Of a DNA stretch of 46,850 nt, positions 25,387 through 33,491 are shown piece by piece (the stretch's first letter is position 1; every line of letters starts with the position of its first letter). Origin of the DNA: an uncultured Bacilli bacterium (GTDB lineage: Bacteria; Bacillota_I; Bacilli_A; RF39; UBA660); the NCBI GenBank assembly GCA_947626055.1, contig CANQQP010000006.1:1-46850 (forward strand), written 5' to 3'. The notes under the pieces were generated by a model. It ran no database searches. It was given only the letters and a program-made list of their open reading frames with translations, and was not told the origin of the DNA. Both the position numbers and the translations under genes were made by a program.

Positions 25387-25410
25387 AATAGGTTTTAATT
25401 AAAACCTATT
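25387..25410. terminator. Palindromic bidirectional terminator
   Basis: A perfect 24-base palindrome, AATAGGTTTTAA followed by its reverse complement, lies between the convergent prepilin operon and the PRPP synthetase gene. Confidence 0.7.
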
Positions 25411-26494
25411 CACTGTCATTTTTATAAAAATTGTAACGAGCGGAATTATATTCTATTAAATCGGTAATTGATTCATCTTTATTTAAAGTATCAATAATAC
25501 TAGCCATATATAAAGAACAATCAACGATATGAATCCAGGGTTTTTCTTTAATTATTTCGGGGATGTATGAAAGGTTTGAAGTATATATTTTATCAATTAC
25601 TCCTTTGTTATAGGCATCATCGAAAATTTCATAACCTCTAGTAAATAAACTATAAGTGGCAAAACAATATATCTTACGAGCTTTTTTTCTTTTTAACTCT
25701 TCGGCGACATCAATAATAGATCCACCACTAGCTATCATATCATCAACGATGATGATATCTTTATCTTTAACATTTTTTCCTAAATATTCATGAGCAACAA
25801 CCGGATTTTTGCCATCAACTATTTTGGATAAATCACGTCTTTTATAAAACATGCCAACATCAACTTTTAAAATTTCGGCTAAATATCTCGCGCGTTCCAT
25901 AGCGCCCATGTCGGGAGATACTACTAATAATTCTTCTTTATTAATTGTTTCGTTTTCTAAGAATTCTCTTAAAGTATCATTTGTAGTATAAAAGTTGTCG
26001 CAAGGCAAGTTAGGAATAGCATTTTGAATATTGGGATCATGTACATCGAAAGTTATAATGCCTTTGACTCCTAAATGATTTAGTTCTTGCAAGGCCTGCG
26101 CGCAATCTAAAGATTCTCTTGATTTTCGTCTATGTTGTCTAGCTTCATACATTAAAGGCATAACAACATTGACACTTTTGGCGTGGCCCATTGTTGATAA
26201 AATAATTCTTTTAATATCTTGATAATGATCATCGGGACTATAATGATTTGTAAAATCAAACATCTTATATGTACAACTATAATTGCCTATATCACTTATA
26301 ATATAAACGTCTTTGCCGCGAATACTATTTTTAATACAAGCCTTGGCCTCCCCATTATTAAATCTTGTTAAACAAACCGGAACTATATAACTATTTTTTG
26401 TTTTACGGATCTTTTGCAAATGCTTGTCTACTTTCTCGCCAAAATCTTTACAATTATCTAACACAATTAATTTTAAATCGTCAATACTCTTCAT
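25406..26494 (-). CDS. prs: Ribose-phosphate pyrophosphokinase family protein
   Basis: PRPP synthetase makes 5-phosphoribosyl-1-diphosphate from ribose 5-phosphate and ATP for nucleotide, His and Trp synthesis. The PRPP loop IIIVDDMIASGGS, the flexible-loop basic motif YKRRDLSK, the ATP-site region MYEARQHRRK and the FDVHDPNIQNAIPNL segment (corresponding to the DLHA region) are present. At 362 residues it is about 45 longer than the usual 310-320, the extra being in the N-terminal half. Active-site residues look intact, so it is likely a functional but divergent enzyme. SD is weak. Confidence 0.82.
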   Translation of the reverse strand: MKSIDDLKLIVLDNCKDFGEKVDKHLQKIRKTKNSYIVPVCLTRFNNGEAKACIKNSIRGKDVYIISDIGNYSCTYKMFDFTNHYSPDDHYQDIKRIILSTMGHAKSVNVVMPLMYEARQHRRKSRESLDCAQALQELNHLGVKGIITFDVHDPNIQNAIPNLPCDNFYTTNDTLREFLENETINKEELLVVSPDMGAMERARYLAEILKVDVGMFYKRRDLSKIVDGKNPVVAHEYLGKNVKDKDIIIVDDMIASGGSIIDVAEELKRKKARKIYCFATYSLFTRGYEIFDDAYNKGVIDKIYTSNLSYIPEIIKEKPWIHIVDCSLYMASIIDTLNKDESITDLIEYNSARYNFYKNDSE

Positions 26495-26612
26495 ACTACC
26501 AAACTACCTACCTTCAATTTGATTGTAACATAATTAAATTATTATGCAAGGAATGTTTTGCTAAATCAGTTATAAAATTTAATATTTTTAACATATTAAA
26601 ATTGGTGATTAT

Positions 26613-27521
26613 ATGCAAAATAAAATTGTTGTTATTGGTTGTGGCAACGTTGGTACCAGTTATATTCATGCTCTTTTAAATCAAAAAATAAATATCCAAG
26701 AAATTGCTATTATTGATATAAATAAAGAAAAGGTAAAAGGAGAAGTTTTAGATTTTAATCATACTTTACCATTTCTTGGCTTAGATATTGACATTCATTT
26801 TGGCGATTATCAAGATTGTCAAAATGCCAATATTATAGTTATTAGTGCCGGAGCTAATCAAGATATTGGGCAGACACGTTTAGATTTATTAGCCAAAAAC
26901 AGCAAAATTATAAAAGATATAGTCCGTAATATAATGGCTCATAATTTTCAAGGGATTATTTTAAATGCTACTAATCCTTTAGATGTTATTACCTTGGAAA
27001 TTTATAAAGATAGTAATTTAGCAGCTAATAAAGTAATTGGCAGTGGGACTTTTTTAGATACAGCTCGTTTAAAATATTATTTACATAAAAAGTTAAATAT
27101 CTCATATACAAAAATTTGTGCTTATGTGCTAGGAGAACATGGTGATAGTGCAACAATTCCTTGGGACAAGTGCTATATCGATAATAAAAAAGTAACTGAA
27201 TACCTAAAAGAAAAAGAGCTTAAAAGTATCGAAAAAATGGTGAGGAATGTTGGTTATGAATTACTTTATACTAAAGGCTTTTCCTCTTGGGCAATTGGCA
27301 CTTGTTTAGCAAAGATAACTCAAATAATTATAAATGATCAAAAAGAAGAAGTGATTCTTTCGGTTTATGATGAGGAAGAAGATGTTTATTATAGCTATCC
27401 GGTTGTTTTAGGAAAAAATGGCATAGTTGAAAGAAAGAACCTAGATTTAACAAATCCCGAAAAAAAAGAGTTAGCAAAATCCATAAAAATAATTAAAGAA
27501 GCATCTAAAAAAATCTCTTAA
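26613..27521 (+). CDS. ldh: L-lactate dehydrogenase
   Basis: The enzyme interconverts pyruvate and L-lactate with NAD(H). The 302-residue protein has a Rossmann start (IVVIGCGNVGTSYIHALL), the active-site loop GANQDIGQTRLDLL with Gln83 (the lactate-specific choice; malate enzymes have Arg), Arg89, and the catalytic GEHGDS with His176. Substrate-binding Arg152 is seen in LDTARLKYYL. It is slightly shorter than the typical 310-320. GGTGAT precedes the ATG. Its presence fits a fermentative lifestyle. Confidence 0.9.
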   Translation: MQNKIVVIGCGNVGTSYIHALLNQKINIQEIAIIDINKEKVKGEVLDFNHTLPFLGLDIDIHFGDYQDCQNANIIVISAGANQDIGQTRLDLLAKNSKIIKDIVRNIMAHNFQGIILNATNPLDVITLEIYKDSNLAANKVIGSGTFLDTARLKYYLHKKLNISYTKICAYVLGEHGDSATIPWDKCYIDNKKVTEYLKEKELKSIEKMVRNVGYELLYTKGFSSWAIGTCLAKITQIIINDQKEEVILSVYDEEEDVYYSYPVVLGKNGIVERKNLDLTNPEKKELAKSIKIIKEASKKIS

Positions 27522-27530
27522 AGAGATTTT
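27510..27530. terminator. Terminator between ldh and the zupT-like gene
   Basis: AAAATCTCTT (27510-27519) pairs with AAGAGATTTT (27521-27530). It lies between the two stop codons of convergent genes. Confidence 0.65.
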
Positions 27531-28329
27531 AACCTAAAGCAACATCTAGAATCATCATTACGGAAAACCCAACTAAGGTAAATAAGGCCATAAGGTCTTT
27601 TTTTTCATTTGTTTGACTTTCGGGGATAAGTTCTTGAACTACGACATATATCATGGCTCCAGCCGCAAAGGCCAGAAGAAATGGTAAAATAATTCTAATT
27701 TTTAAAACAAGTAGAGCCCCAATTACCCCCGCAATCGGTTCGACAATACCACTAAATTGTCCCCAGAAAAATGCTCTTTTACGTGAAAAACCTTCTCTTC
27801 TTAAAGGAACAGAAACGGCAGTTCCTTCCGGGAAATTTTGTAAACCTATACCAAAAGCTAAAATAATCGCCGCTAGGGGTGTTGCCCCGTTTAAATTATA
27901 AGCTAAAGAGCCAAAGGCCACACCGACAGCCATACCTTCGGGAATATTGTGAAGAGATATAGAAGATACGAGCATTAGACAACGTTTTAGACTTGAAGAT
28001 TTTTCCTTTTTCTTTTTACTCATAAAATAGTCGTATATTTTGTCACCAATGAAAAGTAACACTCCGCCACTAAAAAACCCTAAGAAAGCTGTTAACCAAG
28101 AATTCATTTTTAAACTATTAGCCATTTCAATAGAAGGAGCTAGGAGCGAAAAGAAAGAGGCAGCTACCATAACTCCGGCCGCAAAACCTAACATAGCATC
28201 CATGAAGTTTTTATTAATTTTTTTAAAAAAGAAAACTAAAGCTGCTCCCAAAACGGTTATAGCATAAGTAAATAGGGTTGCTAACAATGCTGCTATTATA
28301 GGGTTTATATTATTAAGAAATTCTAACAC
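27529..28329 (-). CDS. zupT: ZIP-family metal transporter (ZupT-like)
   Basis: A 266-residue protein with about eight hydrophobic helices. The metal-site motifs HNIPEGMAVGVAF and LQNFPEGTAVSVPL match ZupT/ZIP family helices IV and V, where His and Glu bind Zn2+, Fe2+ or Mn2+. The loop after helix III is Lys/Ser-rich (MSKKKKEKSSS) rather than His-rich, unlike the other ZIP protein in this window. It starts with GTG eight bases after GGGGG on the minus strand. Confidence 0.88.
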   Translation of the reverse strand: MLEFLNNINPIIAALLATLFTYAITVLGAALVFFFKKINKNFMDAMLGFAAGVMVAASFFSLLAPSIEMANSLKMNSWLTAFLGFFSGGVLLFIGDKIYDYFMSKKKKEKSSSLKRCLMLVSSISLHNIPEGMAVGVAFGSLAYNLNGATPLAAIILAFGIGLQNFPEGTAVSVPLRREGFSRKRAFFWGQFSGIVEPIAGVIGALLVLKIRIILPFLLAFAAGAMIYVVVQELIPESQTNEKKDLMALFTLVGFSVMMILDVALG

Positions 28330-28383
28330 ACCAATAACCCCCTACAATTATGGTATGTATATTCATCTTGGGAGAGTGGGCTT

Positions 28384-29613
28384 TTATACTTTTAGTGAGT
28401 AAGTAATTTGTTCTTGTAAAATAGAGTTTTCGTAACGCTTTAACCCGTTTTTAAATACCTTTATTATCCCGATAGGTATATCTAAATTCATCTTCATAGC
28501 GTCAATTGCATCCTGAACTGTAATATCTTGATTATCTTTATTGAGCGTTGTTATTATTGCCTTTTTAAAATCAGGTAGTAAATATTTTAAGTATTGTTGT
28601 TTATTGGCGGGAATATGATTAATAATAAATTTTTCTAAATTCCAATTTAGTATATCTAGTTTTAAATTATCCCTTTGACTTTGTAAATTGCTAATTGTGT
28701 CATTTGTTGATGTTAAACTTAAGCCATAATTATTTAAAATGTGCTCTAAATAATTTATTGTTTTAAAACCAATATTATTACTATTTTCAATCCAATCAAA
28801 GTTAATGCCAATTAAATCATAAACTTTAGTCATATTGTTAGGAATATGACGATAAGTACCAACTACATCAACAACATCACTAATAATAATCCTGCCTTTA
28901 AAATTCGGCTGCTTACTTTCAATTTGGAGAAAACTTTTTAAGTCTAAATTTAATATTTCTTCTTGGGATTTAGCTGAATTGCCTTTATATTCAATATGAT
29001 ATTTTTGAAATAATTCATTTAAATAAGTTATGACATTTTTATCCAGGGTATTTTGAACAAGAGGATCATTAAGATCTAAGTAACATAGTTTATTTACAGT
29101 TATTAATCCTTCCGAAATATGCCAATAGGAAGATAATTCCTCGATAATTTTTTGGTTTAAATTATCGTTCTGACTACTCACACGTAATAATTGTTTTAAA
29201 GATATATTATTAATATTTTGGTACGAAATATCTTTTAAGTTATAATTATATTGATTTAAAATTGTATTTAAAGTGATAATTGTTTGGGGACCGATATGGC
29301 TTTGTTGTACTAGCCAAGTTGAATCCACTTCTATTAAATGTTTTACAAGGACATCTGAATTTGGAATATTATAATACTGGGCTAAATGATTACATAGGGC
29401 ATAAATTCTTACTTGTCTAAGAATTTTAACTTTTGGAATTTCATTTTTTAAAAATACTATTAAATTTAAATTTAATATATCGGAGTTATTATAAATAGAA
29501 ATTGAAAGTTTCTTAGTCAAATAATTTTTTAATTTTTCTAAACTTTCTCGATCATTATTAGATATATCTTTATCTATTAATTTTTTTATATAATTTAATT
29601 CTTGTTCTTTCAT
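28384..29613 (-). CDS. Helical protein with alpha-CTD-like repeat units
   Basis: A 409-residue protein, probably cytosolic, built of helical units. At least two contain the helix-hairpin-helix-like pattern seen in the RNA polymerase alpha C-terminal domain: QSHIGPQTIITLNTILNQYN and NNIGFKTINYLEHILNNYGL (compare FGRKSLNEIKEVL in alpha CTD). Each follows a similar segment of about 35 residues (VRIYALCNHLAQYYNIP and VVDVVGTYRHIPNN). This suggests an internal duplication and perhaps DNA or sigma contact, but it is inference. The start is ATG preceded by AGGAAGGGA. Confidence 0.6.
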   Translation of the reverse strand: MKEQELNYIKKLIDKDISNNDRESLEKLKNYLTKKLSISIYNNSDILNLNLIVFLKNEIPKVKILRQVRIYALCNHLAQYYNIPNSDVLVKHLIEVDSTWLVQQSHIGPQTIITLNTILNQYNYNLKDISYQNINNISLKQLLRVSSQNDNLNQKIIEELSSYWHISEGLITVNKLCYLDLNDPLVQNTLDKNVITYLNELFQKYHIEYKGNSAKSQEEILNLDLKSFLQIESKQPNFKGRIIISDVVDVVGTYRHIPNNMTKVYDLIGINFDWIENSNNIGFKTINYLEHILNNYGLSLTSTNDTISNLQSQRDNLKLDILNWNLEKFIINHIPANKQQYLKYLLPDFKKAIITTLNKDNQDITVQDAIDAMKMNLDIPIGIIKVFKNGLKRYENSILQEQITYSLKV

Positions 29614-29673
29614 GGTATTTTTCCCTTCCTAATGTGTCATATTGTAACATATTTTTATTAAAAAGCAAAAAAA

Positions 29674-29710
29674 ATTATGATATTTAACAAAAAAAATTAA
29701 ATATCATAAT
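29674..29710. repeat. 14-bp inverted repeat overlapping a promoter
   Basis: ATTATGATATTTAA (29674-29687) and TTAAATATCATAAT (29697-29710) form a perfect stem with an A-rich 9-base loop. A candidate promoter, TTAACA (29684-29689) to TAATAT (29707-29712) with a 17-base spacer, overlaps it, which suits an operator. On the minus strand the hairpin is followed by a run of T, so it could also stop transcription toward the 28384-29613 gene. Confidence 0.55.
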
Positions 29711-29766
29711 ATATAGTATAAAAGGTTTAAAAGGTAAGGAATAATATGATTTATGGATAGTGTATA

Positions 29767-29855
29767 AAAGAAGTAAAACTTCTTTCACTATTAAGATATG
29801 ATTTTGTTAATTGAATTGTAAAGAGCAAATAACTAGAAAACTTCTAGATTTTTTT
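29767..29855 (+). promoter_or_regulatory. Structured leader with terminator ahead of the collagen-like gene
   Basis: A first hairpin pairs AAAGAAGT (29767-29774) with ACTTCTTT (29778-29785). A second, CTAGAA (29833-29838) with TTCTAG (29842-29847), is followed by ATTTTTTT and looks like a terminator 55 bases before the gene. AGAAGT of the first hairpin could instead pair with ACTTCT at 29840-29845, which would break the terminator. This suggests attenuation or a short RNA, unproven. Confidence 0.45.
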
Positions 29856-29909
29856 ATTAACGCATTTTTAGTATTTAACATAAATTAATATTAGAATGGA
29901 TGTGAAAAA

Positions 29910-30779
29910 ATGAATAATGGATTAATTTATAATCGCCAAACATGTAGTCAATGTAATCCTACGGGTCCAACTGGTAGTGTAAGTGGCCCAACCGGTCCAA
30001 CTGGTCCAACCGGCCCACAAGGTCCTTTCGGTCCAACCGGTCCTCAAGGTGTTCAAGGAATCCAAGGTATTCAAGGCCCTGTAGGTTCTACAGGCGCAGC
30101 TGGTCCTCAAGGTGTCCAAGGCCCTATTGGTCCAACTGGGGTGGCAGGTCCAACTGGTCCAACTGGCCCAACCGGTCCAACTGGTCCAACCGGAGCCCAA
30201 GGAATCCAAGGTTTAGTCGGAGCTATAGGTCCAACTGGTCCTCAAGGAATCCAAGGTCCAATCGGTCCAACTGGAGCAACTGGTGCAACAGGTGAAACCG
30301 GAGCTGCTGGTGCTATAGGTCCACAAGGTCCAACTGGAGCAACCGGTCCAACTGGTCCTGCGAATGGCTTAAATGCTTTCGGCGGATTATATGACACAAC
30401 AGCTGACCCTGTAACTTTAGATACAGCAACGCCAGTTACAGTACCAATTGAAACTCAAATGCCATCATCTAATGTTAACTATGGTACTTATACAGTGCAA
30501 ATAACAACTCCTGGTACATATGCTATCGATTACAATGCAGTTGTATCAGTTGATTCGGCAGATACTGTTACATTAGCAGTTGCTCAAAATGGCACTGATA
30601 TACCAGGAACAGTAAATTCACAATATTTAACAGCTAATAATGATGGAGTAATTTCAGGAAGTACAATCTATACTTTAAATGCTGGTGATAATTTAACTTT
30701 AAGAGCTTTATCTGGAACTGGAACACCAAGTGCTACTTTTGATACGGTATCATTATCAGTTCGTAAACTTGATGCTTAA
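29910..30779 (+). CDS. Collagen-like GXY-repeat protein with BclA-type C-terminal domain
   Basis: A 289-residue protein. After a short N-terminus with CSQC (12-15), residues about 18-150 are nearly uninterrupted Gly-X-Y triplets dominated by GPT, GPQ and GIQ. The last 135 residues form a beta-rich domain ([19 protein letters not shown], then [12 protein letters not shown]) like the BclA/C1q-TNF-like trimerisation domain of exosporium filaments. No signal peptide is seen, as is also true for BclA-type proteins, which are attached during spore-coat assembly; the host need not sporulate, however. Many Thr in the Y position are possible glycosylation sites, and a glycosyltransferase follows. GGATGTG precedes the ATG. 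Confidence 0.9.
   Translation: MNNGLIYNRQTCSQCNPTGPTGSVSGPTGPTGPTGPQGPFGPTGPQGVQGIQGIQGPVGSTGAAGPQGVQGPIGPTGVAGPTGPTGPTGPTGPTGAQGIQGLVGAIGPTGPQGIQGPIGPTGATGATGETGAAGAIGPQGPTGATGPTGPANGLNAFGGLYDTTADPVTLDTATPVTVPIETQMPSSNVNYGTYTVQITTPGTYAIDYNAVVSVDSADTVTLAVAQNGTDIPGTVNSQYLTANNDGVISGSTIYTLNAGDNLTLRALSGTGTPSATFDTVSLSVRKLDA
29957..30360 (+). repeat. Tandem GXY-coding repeat
   Basis: Nine-base units such as GGTCCAACT/GGTCCAACC are repeated many times. They code for Gly-Pro-Thr triplets and are richer in GC than the surroundings. Length change by recombination or slippage in multiples of nine would keep the frame. Confidence 0.85.
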
Positions 30780-30804
30780 AAAGAACTATTTTAGTTCTTT
30801 TTTT
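30780..30804 (+). terminator. Terminator of the collagen-like gene
   Basis: AAAGAACTA (30780-30788) pairs with TAGTTCTTT (30792-30800) around TTT, followed by more T. Confidence 0.85.
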
Positions 30805-30827
30805 CATATATAAAATTGAGGTGTTCT

Positions 30828-31913
30828 ATGAGTAAATATAAAATATGTGTCTATGCTATTACTAAAAATGAAGAAAAATTTGTTAATCGTTGGTATGAAT
30901 CTATGAAAGAAGCAGATGAAATATATGTACTAGATACTGGTTCTACTGATAATACGGTGGTTAAATTACAAGAGCTAGGAGTTAAGGTTGAGGTTAAAGA
31001 GATAAATCCTTGGCGTTTTGATGTCGCGCGAAATGCATCTTTAGAATTGGTTGCTGAAGATGCCGATATTTGTGTTTGTACTGATTTAGATGAGGTTTTT
31101 GAACCAGGCTGGCGTCAGGTACTTGAAGATATTTGGAAAGATAATACGCGGGTTAGATATAATTATAATTGGAGCTTTGATACTAGTGGCAATCCCGCTG
31201 TTAATTTTTACATAGATAAAATCCATAAAAGAAAGGGCTATACATGGACTCATCCTGTTCATGAAGTTTTAAAATGTGCGTATCCCGAAAAAATCGTTAC
31301 TACTGATGATATTACTCTAAATCATTATCCTGATTCTACAAAATCGCGAGGACAGTATTTAAAACTGTTAGAACTTTCAGTAGAAGAGGATCCCGAAGAT
31401 GATCGGAACATGCATTATTTGGGAAGAGAATACATGTTTTATGGTATGCACGAAAAATGTATTGAAACATTGCTCAAACATTTAAAATTAAAAACAGCAA
31501 CTTGGAAAGACGAAAGAAGTGCTTCAATGCGTTTTATTGCTCGATCTTATATAGGTTTAAACAGATTTGAGGAAGCGAAAATGTGGTATCAAAAAGCAAT
31601 GACAGAAACCCCTTATTTACGGGAACCTTTAGTGGAAGCGGCTTTATTAGAAAATTCATTAAAAAATTATAATAAAGTAAAAGAATATTGCTTAAAAGCT
31701 TTAGAAATAACAGATAAGTATAAATCTTATATAAATGAGCCTTCCAGTTGGGATGCGACTATCGACGATTTATTATCAGTAGCTTATGCTAATTTAGGAG
31801 TTTATGATTTAGCTTTAATATTTGTAAATAGAGCTTTGGAAAAAGAACCCGATAATAAAAGATTAATAAGTAATAAAAAGTTAATAGAAACGAGTTTAAA
31901 AAAATTCAATTAA
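30828..31913 (+). CDS. Family 2-type glycosyltransferase with TPR-like C-terminus
   Basis: The ATG at 30828 follows GAGGTG, giving 361 residues. The N-terminal GT-A domain has AITKNEEKFV, VLDTGSTDNT and the metal-binding CTDLDEVFEPGW (DxD). Residues about 190-360 are helical TPR-like repeats (LVEAALLENSLKNYNKVKEY, VAYANLGVYDLALIF). This GT2-TPR layout occurs in enzymes that glycosylate proteins or surface polymers. Its place directly after the collagen-like gene makes that protein a likely acceptor, but read-through past the terminator or an unseen promoter is needed for coexpression. Confidence 0.82.
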   Translation: MSKYKICVYAITKNEEKFVNRWYESMKEADEIYVLDTGSTDNTVVKLQELGVKVEVKEINPWRFDVARNASLELVAEDADICVCTDLDEVFEPGWRQVLEDIWKDNTRVRYNYNWSFDTSGNPAVNFYIDKIHKRKGYTWTHPVHEVLKCAYPEKIVTTDDITLNHYPDSTKSRGQYLKLLELSVEEDPEDDRNMHYLGREYMFYGMHEKCIETLLKHLKLKTATWKDERSASMRFIARSYIGLNRFEEAKMWYQKAMTETPYLREPLVEAALLENSLKNYNKVKEYCLKALEITDKYKSYINEPSSWDATIDDLLSVAYANLGVYDLALIFVNRALEKEPDNKRLISNKKLIETSLKKFN

Positions 31914-32005
31914 TAAAAAAATTCGTAAATAACTTAAATTAATTTTTTCTTGTTCTTGACATTTTTAAATTATAATTGTACCTTTAAAATAAGGATGTGA
32001 AACTT

Positions 32006-32806
32006 ATGCAAGAGCAAAAAAGTAACAAAGGGTTAATTGTAACACTAATTGTTTTTATAATAATATCTTTAAGCTTAGTTGGATATATCGCTTATGATAA
32101 GGGATATTTAGATTCTTTATTAGGTAGAGAAAAAGTAATTGATTCTAAAAAAGAAGAAATTACGGAAACTGAAGAACAAAAAGAGCCAAAAAAACTAACT
32201 TTAGATGATAAAGAAATTCAAAACTTATATAATAAAATTAAAAGTGTAGAAGTTTATGATCAAAAATTAATTAGTAAAGTTTTAGAAAGTAAAAAGGAAA
32301 TAATTGTTAAAGACCTTGGCGCCGATATTTTAAATTATTATGGTTATCGTAATTTAAAAGTTAAACAATTAGAAAATGATTTATGCAAGAATTATCCTAA
32401 TATTTTAGTAAATTCCCAGTATATTTGTAATAATAGTAATGATGTAGGAATTGGTGATGATGCTACTAATAATTCTACTAATGTTATTACTGAACAAGAT
32501 TTAAAAGATAGTGTGGAAGAAATATTTGGCAAAGGTAGTTACCAGCAAACGGAAATACTAGAAGTATCTTGGGATGAATATTACGTTTATGATTTAGCTT
32601 CTAAAAAATATGTTGATACGTTTATTCCGGGAGGAGGAACTGATATATCATACGAAAAAGAGTTAAGCGATATTAAACAAAGCGAAGATAGTTTATCATT
32701 AATTGAAAGTATTAAATTTGAAGATAGCTTAAATGAGAAAATATCATATAATTATAAAATAGATGACGATAATTACTTTTTGTATTCAATTAGTTTAGTA
32801 AAATAA
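32006..32806 (+). CDS. Unknown single-pass anchored protein
   Basis: The ATG at 32006 follows AAGGA by ten bases; the GTG at 31997 is too close to it. The 266-residue product has a short cytosolic part, one hydrophobic helix (about 9-30, LIVTLIVFIIISLSLVGYIA), an acidic/basic linker (KKEEITETEEQKEPKK), and an extracytoplasmic domain with two Cys (NDLCKNYPN, QYICNNS) that could pair. No family is recognised. A TATAAT at 31971-31976 is a possible -10. A terminator follows. Confidence 0.7.
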   Translation: MQEQKSNKGLIVTLIVFIIISLSLVGYIAYDKGYLDSLLGREKVIDSKKEEITETEEQKEPKKLTLDDKEIQNLYNKIKSVEVYDQKLISKVLESKKEIIVKDLGADILNYYGYRNLKVKQLENDLCKNYPNILVNSQYICNNSNDVGIGDDATNNSTNVITEQDLKDSVEEIFGKGSYQQTEILEVSWDEYYVYDLASKKYVDTFIPGGGTDISYEKELSDIKQSEDSLSLIESIKFEDSLNEKISYNYKIDDDNYFLYSISLVK

Positions 32807-32812
32807 TAACAG

Positions 32813-32840
32813 CAAGGATTAGTCCTTGTTTTCTTTTTTT
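32813..32840 (+). terminator. Terminator of the anchored protein gene
   Basis: CAAGGA (32813-32818), loop TTAG, TCCTTG (32823-32828), then a T-rich tail. Confidence 0.85.
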
Positions 32841-32854
32841 GTTCTTTGTATAAT
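32826..32854 (+). promoter_or_regulatory. Promoter of the pduL gene
   Basis: TTGTTT (32826-32831) and TATAAT (32849-32854) with a 17-base spacer, 23 bases before the start. The -35 box lies in the tail of the preceding terminator. Confidence 0.6.
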
Positions 32855-32876
32855 TTTAAAGAAAGAGGGTATATTT

Positions 32877-33449
32877 ATGCAAGAAATAATTAAAGTGGGA
32901 ATAAGTAATCATCATGTTCATTTAACAAAAGAAACCTATGAAAAATTATTTGCCGAAGAGTTAACGGAAAGAAATAAATTACATCAAATAGGAGAGTTTG
33001 CCTCTAATCAAACTGTAGATATTAAATGTGGAGAATATGAACTTAAAAATTTAAGAGTTATTGGGCCTTTGCGTTCTTATAATCAAGTGGAGATTTCCGC
33101 CAGTGATGCTCGTAAGTTGAAAGTAAAACCGCCGGTTAGAAAAAGTGGCAATGTTAAGGGCTCTGTTCCGGTAACAATTATTGGCCCCAAGGGCAGTGTC
33201 GATTTAGAAGAAGGCATAATAATTGCTAATCGTCATGTTCATTTTAATCCAGAAGATGCCCAAAAATATAACGTTGTTGATGATGAAAAGCTTTACATTA
33301 AAATTAAAGGGGAAAAAAGTGGCATAATTGAAGCTGTGGCAAAAGTTAGTGATAATGGTTATTTAGAATTACACATCGATACAGATGACGCTTTTGCTTT
33401 TATGCTTAATAATGACGATGAAGTAGAAGTAAGCGATACTTTAAAATAA
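32877..33449 (+). CDS. pduL: PduL-type phosphate acyltransferase
   Basis: PduL transfers an acyl group between CoA and phosphate (acetyl- or propanoyl-CoA to acyl phosphate), replacing Pta in many Firmicutes. The ATG at 32877 follows AAAGAGGG; 190 residues. The two metal-binding motifs are clear: SNHHVHLT near residue 10 and NRHVHFNP near 120, each starting a beta-barrel repeat. No encapsulation peptide precedes the first domain, so this is the free housekeeping form, probably linked to acetate formation and ATP gain. It stands alone with its own promoter and terminator. Confidence 0.92.
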   Translation: MQEIIKVGISNHHVHLTKETYEKLFAEELTERNKLHQIGEFASNQTVDIKCGEYELKNLRVIGPLRSYNQVEISASDARKLKVKPPVRKSGNVKGSVPVTIIGPKGSVDLEEGIIIANRHVHFNPEDAQKYNVVDDEKLYIKIKGEKSGIIEAVAKVSDNGYLELHIDTDDAFAFMLNNDDEVEVSDTLK

Positions 33450-33491
33450 AAAAAGAATGATTTAAAAGTTTAAACTTAAGCCATTCTTTTT
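33450..33491. terminator. Bidirectional terminator of pduL and pepF
   Basis: AAAAGAATG (33451-33459) pairs with CATTCTTTT (33482-33490); the 22-base interior contains the self-complementary AAGTTTAAACTT. T runs lie on both sides. Confidence 0.7.

Noticed and set aside
26365-26679. Plus-strand open frame of 104 codons between prs and ldh
   Set aside because: It lies antisense to the prs start and overlaps the ldh start, with no SD and low-complexity product.
29922-30209. Minus-strand open frame through the collagen-like repeats, rich in Trp, Thr and Ser
   Set aside because: It is an artefact of the repeated GGTCCAACT units, which are open on both strands.
29957-30360. Possible CRISPR array from short repeated units
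   Set aside because: The repeats have no unique spacers and code for Gly-X-Y triplets in a single frame.
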